DNA from: Diplosphaera chodatii | Lineage: Eukaryota; Chlorophyta; Trebouxiophyceae; Prasiolales; Stichococcaceae | Direction of reading: 5' to 3' | DNA: 64,000 nt | NCBI GenBank assembly: GCA_032358165.1 | Contig: JAALGY010000053.1 | Coordinates: 434,001 to 498,000 of the forward strand | Shown: one piece after another, positions 57,061-64,000 of the stretch | Position numbering within the stretch: the stretch's first letter is position 1 | How the letters are laid out: each line of letters begins with the position of its first letter | The notes under the pieces: generated by a model | Told to the model about the DNA's origin: nothing | The model's database searches: none | The model's input: the letters and a program-made list of their open reading frames with translations, nothing else | Made by a program: the position numbers and the translations under genes

Positions 57061-60000
57061 GCTGGTGGTGGTGTTGGAACCCGATGATCCATTGTACCGT
57101 GATGTGCTGTTTCCCGCGGGTGCGTTTGGGTCAGCATTTTCTGGCGGACCCTCAAACGCCTGCATGCAGGTCGCGGTTTCTGAGTTGCAGTGTCACACAC
57201 GAAACTCGTGTGGTCTTGCCGCACAGGAGGTTCTCTGGGGTGGAAACCACAGCTTAGTTGGAAGTACACCGCACAATAACAAGTGGGTCCGACACCAGCT
57301 GTGCACCTGCAGCTAGCTATGAGCTATTCGGCAGCACCTGTACGGTGGCCTGGGAGCCGGATGGCTCGCCGCCGGGTGCCGATGCCGCCAGCTGCACAGT
57401 GTCCCGCGAGGTGTCGGCGATGTAGCCCTGAAAAGGACCAAGAGTCTCTCGGCGACTGGCATGTATATACATGGATTGCCGGAGCGGATGGTAACGTAAT
57501 TTATCCTCGAGGAAGCTAGGTACCTGCTGCCAGTGCCGAAATCATAGTGCCCAAGGTGCTGGCATGCAGCTTACAACATTGCTACGGTTGTGAGCGACAT
57601 GAAGGCTGCGACCCAGTTGATCATCACACTCTGCAGCTGATCAGCGGCAGAGCTCACTACAGGAAAGAATGTTTTGGCATTGTGCCCCTGCAGCGGAGGG
57701 CGGCGCGCCTTGTCGCCTTCCACTACTTCCACATTCACGTCATAGCCTGCTTCATTCCTGAAACCTCACGAGGAACATTCACACATCGGTCTATGCAAAA
57801 CTCACCGATGGCTGCACGTCGCTCGGGTCGCTCAACTTGAACTGCACTCCCGTTTGCAGATTGCCGGTCTGCTTGTTGTACGGGATTGCATCATTCTGAG
57901 TGACCTGCATGTGCGTGAAGCAGCAGCTGCAAGTTTGTCTGCAGCCCTATGCACCACCGGCTGCACACCAGCAGAAGATAGCCCACATTGCAAGCGACAT
58001 TCCCATTCCTGCGATAGGCAGAACGCACCTCCTGATCGTTGTTGGCGATAATCCGCACATCAATCCTGCAGCGCAGACAGGGCCGCAGCATCTGCAAGCT
58101 GTTGCGTGTGCGTGTTGTCAGGTGCTCTCAAGATGGACCAAGAGACATGATGCTGTCAAAGTCAGTATGTAGCCTATGAATGACTCTTGAGGACATGCGC
58201 AACGCACGGTGGCGTCGGTTGGGATCCAACCTCCCAGGTTGCACCTTGCATGACAGCAGAGCAGCGTCAGGGTCTGGACATGTCAGCGCTGATCATCATG
58301 CCGACCAATCATGTGCAGGGATTAACATGCCAGCTGAGGACAGCCCACGCACCCCACAGGTTGTTGAGGTTCTCCCAGTCGCCCCCGGAGTCGGAGCCCC
58401 GCAGCTGCACCTGCTTCACCGGCGCAGGGCCCCCCGCTTTCTGTGTCAGTAGTAGCATCATTAACCTCTACTCTGGGTATTAGCTGGCAGATGCAGAGAG
58501 GCGTCCCATCCCCCAGCTGCAAGGCCTGCCTACGTGAGGAGGAGCAACAGCAGCACCCCGCAACATCATGAAGAGCAGGCAGACAGCCTGCAGCCAATGC
58601 TGTAGTGTGTCACAAGCGCACGTTGATGGACAGCCGGATCCATCGGTCGGCGCCGTAGTTGGAGTCCACTTTCACAACGAGGTCGGAGGGCGGCACACAT
58701 TCCACTCGCCGAAACTGGAGGTTGATGCGGCCTGCGGTGTGCCAACCTTCTCAACTCTGGTTGTGCCACCAACAAGTGGCCAAGCACCGTGACGCTGAGG
58801 CAAGTTCAATCAGCAGGCTTGCAGTACTCACCGCCGCTCGGAGAAGGATTCGCAATCTGCACGATGGGAGCGAGCACATCTCGACAGCCGTCAAACATGA
58901 CGCAGCACCCAGGGGTCGCACTCGAACTGAGCTTCCAGGCGCAGTTCAGGAGGCAACATGCAGGCTTGAGGAAAGACGAACTGCACCTTTGCCCAAGTGA
59001 GCGCCTGCAAGTCGAGCTGGTTGTTGTAGCACTCAGGGCAAGAGTCAGCTGCGACATGAAAAGGAGCCAGTGATCAAATACCTCCTGATCAGCTCCCTGC
59101 GATGGGATGACTGGCAGGGTGCGTACCAACAGTATATGCGCTGTACCCGTATGCAGAATCTGCAGGGAGACGGCATGCTGAGGCTTGCACAGAGTGGATC
59201 AGTGCAGACAGGACCCACTGATCATGATGACGATGGTGCGGTTGTTGGGGTCAGACTGGCAGCTTCCAGGCTTGTCACCAAGGGGACCCTGCAGTGATAC
59301 AGAAGAGCAGGTTTAGGCATTGCTACAAGCATCTGGAGGCAAGACTGCAGCCGCCACAACAGCATGACGGTGCAAGAAGGTGGGTGGCTGCAAGGGTCGC
59401 AGCACTCACGTTCTCCAGGCACTGGACCTCAAAGCACTCGCCGCATCCCTGCAGTGCACCCCATCCATGATGCGCTGGCAACAGGGACGACAGTGTCTGC
59501 CGCAAACTGTGGAGCGATGCTGACAATGTGACATGACCAGCCAACCGCCGCCGGCTGCAGCCACAGCAAGCAGGATGCACAATCCTGGCCTTACATGCAG
59601 GGGTTCGTCCTGGTAGTAGTGGTTGGCGGTGGCCAGCGCACCCACCGACCAGTATGGGTAGTCCGTCTTGTTCAGCAGCCCATAGCTGCACAAGCAATTG
59701 TGAGAACAGCTGAGCATACACATGTGACAGACTGTCAGCACAGTTGAGCACAGCAGGCAATGCACGGGTTGCAGGTTGGGGCATGTGCCAGGGGCTGATT
59801 GACCGTCACCCGCAGCTGCCCTGTAGCGGAATCACAGACACATGTCATGCCAGCGAACTAGTGCTCCTGCGTATCTCGTGAACGGGTAGACGCCGTGACA
59901 AGGCAGTGGCAGCCGCAACCAGTTGCCGCACCTCGGATGTGCCGTATGATGGGCTGTTAGGATCCTTGCCTGCAGTGCCAAGATTGGGCGATATGCAGTT

Positions 60001-60471
60001 GCAACTTGAGCGCGTAGAAAGCTACACGTATGACACCAATCAAGCAGATCGGACAGCATGCAATGTAGCCACAACATGGATTGTGAACCGCTTGATCATC
60101 TGCGCAGAGCCATACCATCTGGTTGACCGCCTGCATGACGTCAACAGTCGCAGCTGTCAGCAGGGCTGTTTGTTGCAATCAGTTGCTTGTCAGCATTCGT
60201 GCACAGTAGTACACCTGTGAGATTTCTCATGCATGATGACCTGCCGTCTTGCCCTCAGGTCGCACCAAGGGCCATATGTGGGGTAGACATGCACAGCATG
60301 CCGCAATGTAGCGTGCGCACCGTAGAAGGTGGCGAGTCCAGGCTCCCAGTCAGTGACTGCTGTCACGGCAGCCGCCCTCTCTGGTGCTGCTGTGCAGATC
60401 AGGGTCGCCAGCAGGATCGCCCTCGGCAGCCAGGCTGACGACCTAGGACCCAGGTCCTTTCGACAGGCCAT
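55814..60471 (-). CDS. Expansin-like secreted protein with Ser/Pro-rich tail
   Basis: Expansins loosen walls without hydrolysis. Seventeen exons (60321-60471, 59932-59969, 59810-59820, 59595-59685, 59410-59448, 59219-59288, 58987-59048, 58832-58856, 58622-58731, 58353-58440, 58208-58244, 58029-58065, 57806-57904, 57338-57427, 56464-57159, 56066-56137, 55814-55936) give 612 residues. A signal peptide (AWLPRAILLATLICTAAPER) precedes GLATFYGGKDPNSPSYGTSE, GSCGYGLLNKTDYPYWSVGA, GCGECFEVQC, DPNNRTIVIMITDSCPECYN, IANPSPSGG, INLQFRRVECV (double-psi barrel), then SNYGADRWIRLSINKAGGP, VQLRGSDSGGDWENLNNLWG, ATWEV and IDVRIIANND (C-terminal beta domain). After TGVQFK comes a long Ser/Pro module like extensin-type wall proteins, then a Cys cluster TCGNCRDGCNP. 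The expansin part is firm; fusion to the tail is less certain because an alternative splice would end the protein at 57571. Confidence 0.78.
57025..57062 (+). repeat. (CTG)n tract coding for poly-Ser
   Basis: About a dozen CTG units, read as AGC on the minus strand, encode the Ser run in the expansin-like tail. A second shorter run lies near 56683-56711. Such tracts are slippage-prone. Confidence 0.8.
57571..57757 (-). other. Alternative 3' exon with hydrophobic tail
   Basis: If the preceding exon is cut at a GT after 57837, this stretch continues the expansin frame as NEAGYDVNVEVVEGDKARR and ends SSAADQLQSVMINWVAAFMS plus LTTVAML and TAA. A small-residue site followed by a hydrophobic terminus looks like a GPI-attachment signal. 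The competing splice (donor after 57806) skips it and joins the Ser/Pro tail. Confidence 0.4.
59810..59820 (-). other. 11-nt microexon of the expansin-like gene
   Basis: The exon encodes GSC plus two bases of the next Gly codon, between GTSE and YGLLNK. It has an acceptor CTACAG and a donor GTGACG. It restores the expansin motif GSCGYG and the reading frame. Confidence 0.85.
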
Positions 60472-61696
60472 TGCCACCAATCGGCGGTGCTCGTGCCCTG
60501 ATCGGCGCCTGCGAGCAGTTGATGGCCAACATGGAATGCTAGTGTACCGTTCGATTGGCTGATCGGCTTGCACGTCGTTCCGGATGGTCATTCATCTCAG
60601 GGAACATGTCCACAACGGCCTGAGGGCGGGGCCAGCCTCTAGGCAGCAGCTCTTTTCTCGGCAGCAGCAGCTGCAAATGAATGCACAGCCTTTTAGGCTG
60701 CACTGTCCAGCAGAGCCGCCTTGGGCGATGGGCTGTAACCCAGGCGAAGCTCGAGACCGTTCAGGGTGATCTCGGCGTCTCGGAACATGACATGCACGCG
60801 GTATGCTCAGGGTCTGCATATTCACTGCTGCATTCACTGCGTAAGTTCCGCCAATTTTGGTGTCGGCGGCAGGCGCAAGCAGTTGTCCGCACCTGATGCT
60901 TTGCACGGGCAGTCACGCGTCGAAAGGCTGCGTGCACTGCTCAGGGCTGGTCTACGGTACGCGGCATCTGCCGCCAACAATCAGCCAGGTGGCCACTGGT
61001 GGGAAAGGCGAAGCATATAGATCTGACCCCTGCGAATGTCGTGCACCGTGGAAGTGTGGATTATTATTCTTTGATGAGGCGTGTGGGTCCGTCTGTCTGC
61101 CCCGCCGAGACCCCCTGCAGTGATCGTCCGGGATGATCGGCTCATCTCTGACAAAAGGCAGCGCTCGTGGTGACCAACGACTTGTTGCGGCACATGGTGC
61201 CCAAAGCTTACAAGCAACCCCTATCATACAGAAAGCTGAGACACAGCCGCTGGAATGCACAAGAAAGCTGCCACCATCAGTTGGTGCCACGATGTCACCA
61301 AGCTCGGCATCTGACCTATACCTCCTGGCGCAAGAGCAGTGCCACTGCAAACCTGAGACATGCTGTTCTCAGGTGCTAGCACTGTAATCGGACACACACT
61401 GTTTTACACTGGAACATCACAAAGTTGGGCCATCACCGCCACAGCAGTCCTTGAGCCGCTGTTGCTGCTGTCATATGGCACACTGATGCCTCGCAGGCAG
61501 CGGAGCACGCCAGGGTCTGGCAGCGACGATTGCCACCCATAATACACATACCAGCACTGCTGCTTGTGCCCACTCCTCCATCGCTGCAGCCTCCCAGCAG
61601 CAGCACCACCAGCAGCCACCGTGCCGCTGTGATACCAGCACAAGCCACCGCACATGCGCTGCCAGCACGCTGCCGCCGGCCTAGCGGCTCTCCTGC
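60472..61696. promoter_or_regulatory. Expansin-like promoter and upstream gene 3' UTR
   Basis: About 1.2 kb between two minus-strand genes. TTACA (minus-strand TGTAA) at 61404-61408 is 289 nt beyond the stop of the upstream gene. Minus-strand open frames such as that starting at 61648 are hydrophobic but lack splice or family support. No other feature found. Confidence 0.4.
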
Positions 61697-64000
61697 TCAC
61701 TGCTGCCGGCGAGCACGGTTCAAAACCGCCTGAAGGCCACTGGAGATGAGCCCACTGACGCTGGCCTCCGGCATGGTTGGCATCTCCATGGGCTGTATCG
61801 CCATGTCGTATCGGAAGCCAACACTGTAACTTATGAAGCAATGAGGGAAGGTATGCAGTATAGAAGAGGTGCACTTGCTTACGTGTTGCTTAAGCATCCT
61901 CCTGATCTGTGCACTGATTACTCTCGTATATGCAGCAGGTGCAAGCACAAATGACGCCAAGCAATGTGGTTGAAAGTCTATACGTTGAGGTTGCAGCCCA
62001 TGCAAAGCTGGCAGCAGGTTCGAAATGCATGATAAGCCCCAGTAGCTATGCTGCATAAACAAGTACCATCGATCACCAGCATTGCAGGGGGCACCTGGCA
62101 GGAAGTCGAGGCCGAAGCCGGCGGGCGGCGGCACGCCGATCTTGGCGGCGATGCCGGTCACGGTCGGAGGCTTCACGGCAGAGCTGTCCAGCTGCCGCAC
62201 CCGCAGCAGGCCGAAGTCCTGCGTCTCGGACTCCTTCTTCTTGTCATCCTTTGTGGCAGCAGACCTGCATGAGGAGGGAACAGATTGGGATGCCTGCCCA
62301 GCAGGTGGCAGCGGCAGCATTGGAGCTCAATGCTCTGGCGCCTATTTGGCTAATGATACCCCGAGGTGCTGCACCTCGGGACACATCGTGACACTCTATG
62401 CCACTAAAAGCAGGGGTTGGTGTGATCCGGAGCAGGCACGCCCGGCTCAACGTGTCCAGCACCTCCTGCTCATCGTCCATGGGTGTGATGCCAGGAGCGC
62501 GGGAGACAGCCAACAACAGCCAAGCGCCAGTTGTCACCGACTGCACGGCCTTGCACAGACAGCCAGGGCTGCAAATCCATCTGCTGAGGCTGAGACACGA
62601 GGCAGGCAGCGCCACGAGAGCACAATATTGAGACCACCTCGAGGAGAGCCGAAGGGTTGCGCTTGCAGCCCACCCTATGCTGCCTCTTCGTTGTGCTCTT
62701 GTAGTGGCATCGCCAGGCATTGAACCCAGTCAGCAGCCAAGGGCGGCACCGCACCTGTAGACCTGCTGCAGCATGACGCCGGGGGGCACGACCACCCGGC
62801 GCACCACGCGCCACTGCTTCCCGCCATCGGAGTCCTCCTCGTCCTCGATGGTGCCCGTCCACCGCTCTCCGCCGCCCACCCGCAGGCTGGCCAGCTTCGT
62901 GGCCCACTGCGCCAGCACAATCTCCTGCAGCCGGCGACAGGCGGCACATCAGACGTGACCCAGCACGCTGCTCACATGCAGCCATCGACCAGCTTTGGTA
63001 AGCTTTGCCCTTGTGCAGCGTCCTGCATGGCACGCCGGCCAGAGCGATGGGGTGAGTTGTCAGGCTATCAACTGTGACGCTGAGTAACACAGCAGCAGCA
63101 ACGTGCATGCCAGCGCACCTTGGACGTGGATGTGTAGCCGACACCGTGCGCCATCAGGCTGAACAGCAGAACTGGGCCCAGCTGTCCCGCCTCCAGATTC
63201 AGCCCCTCCACAGCCAGCATACCCCTGCAGCAGGCGTGTCAAGCAGGCGAGTTGGCGCGTGCTGTTGGTGACATGCCAGTCCTGTCACAAAGCCTCAAAG
63301 CACATGTCGTTCAAGCTGCAGCAGGCCACTCACGCTGGACGGAAGGTGAGGGCTGTCATCTTGCACACCACCACTGGCACCATCTGCACAGCAGCAGTGA
63401 CATTTGTGTCAGGCGTGCACATGCTGACACCAACTCACACGAGCACCGACGGCAGAGGCACAGCTGACTTGCTGGGCGATGCGTAGAGTGACAGCAGGGA
63501 TAGTGTGCTCTTGCCTGCAGCAGCACGATGTTGACGTCGATGTCATCCACGTGCACCCCGCTGTCGGTGTTGTACGTGACGGAGGATGCCTTGAAGGTGT
63601 TGGCGTCCACCTGCATGGACATGCCGTCCACACGCACCGCCACTGTTGTCGCTGCAGACTCGCCAGCCACCGACCCACCTGCAGGCATGCACACCAGTCG
63701 ACCTGTCTTCAACGACACTTGAAACGTACGAATGCTGTCAGTCAGGCTGGGCCTGTATGTGTAGATTCGGCGTCATGTTTGACGCATGATCTTGCCAACA
63801 TACAGATGCAACTGCCACAACTCGTCACTGTCCACCTGTCTCGGTGCGGTCAGCTGCACGCTTCACGAGGGTCTTCATGTCGTGGGCCAGCCGCTGCACA
63901 GCTGCCGACATCTGCTTGAAGATGTCCTCGTTCTGCCGCACCATGACCTCCACCTCCGAGGACTCCACGATGATCGCGGTGCTGCTGCTGGCCGCTGTGT
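61697..64000 (-). CDS. Unrecognised large protein, C-terminal part, cut by window edge
   Basis: I do not recognise the family. Seven in-frame exons are visible: 63836-64000 (continues past the edge), 63515-63678, 63334-63383, 63119-63224, 62755-62924, 62067-62264 and 61697-61823. The first visible exon is helical and acidic/basic (MVRQNEDIFKQMSAAVQRLA). Next come beta-rich pieces (TTVAVRVDGMSMQVDANTFK, VTYNTDSGVHVDDIDVNIVL, MLAVEGLNLEAGQLGPVLLF), then a charged stretch (GTIEDEEDSDGGKQWRVVRR) and a short amphipathic C-terminus. The alternating beta pattern recalls long lipid-transfer or AsmA/chorein-type proteins, but no motif proves it. The intron after 63515 has a GC donor. The junction 62067/61823 is the weakest; a different donor at 62096 would break the frame. 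Confidence 0.5.
62360..62380. repeat. 10-bp palindrome in an intron
   Basis: CCCGAGGTGC and its exact complement GCACCTCGGG are separated by one base, forming a tight hairpin inside the intron between 62264 and 62755 of the right-edge gene. Confidence 0.7.

Noticed and set aside
1..64000. CRISPR arrays, bacterial operons, transposases, viral genes
   Set aside because: No regularly spaced direct repeats, no polycistronic layout, and no transposase, integrase or viral protein motif in any frame. The only long tandem repeat is the gene triplication.

Overview
The window is nuclear DNA of a green alga (Chlorophyta, probably a Chlorella/Coccomyxa-like trebouxiophyte; the class is inference). Genes are GC-rich and broken into many short exons by introns of about 80-400 bp with GT-AG or, unusually often, GC-AG borders. 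Several genes are followed by the chlorophyte poly(A) signal TGTAA. The proteins are algal or plant in type: folate-biopterin transporter, plastid fibrillin, class II photolyase, expansin-like wall protein and TKL kinases. I built the gene models by joining exons so that reading frame, splice sites and family conservation agree. In almost every gene the summed exon length is a multiple of three.

Layout, left to right: a BT1 folate/biopterin transporter (minus, runs off the left edge); a PAP/fibrillin plastid protein (plus); an intronless SOUL haem-binding protein (plus); a class II CPD photolyase (minus); a 29-exon RCC1-UBA-HECT ubiquitin ligase (plus) sharing a short divergent promoter with the photolyase; a GAF-PAS-TKL kinase (minus); an unrecognised small membrane protein whose 5' exons I could not resolve (plus); two tandem paralogous membrane-anchored TKL kinases with a C-terminal helical module (minus); an EMB8/ABHD-type alpha/beta hydrolase (plus); a tandem array of three F-box-like zinc/coiled-coil genes (plus, 47.3-55.6 kb); an expansin-like protein with a Ser/Pro-rich tail (minus, many microexons); and the 3' part of a large unrecognised protein (minus, runs off the right edge).

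The genes do not form one pathway. Two themes recur. The first is ubiquitin signalling: a HECT ligase plus three F-box-like adaptors. The second is local duplication: the kinase pair and the triplicated unit of about 2.73 kb. The strongest candidate for an undescribed system is the triplicated family. Each copy combines an F-box-like segment, a CEFC...CCxxC zinc-type module and a Lys-rich coiled coil, and copies A and C also carry a SAP-like N-terminus. Each copy is preceded by the same 40-bp element about 180-200 bp before the ATG. Next in interest are the UBA domain placed inside the RCC1 propeller of the HECT ligase and the fusion of a TKL kinase to an algal helical module. I found no tRNA, rRNA, CRISPR or transposase.
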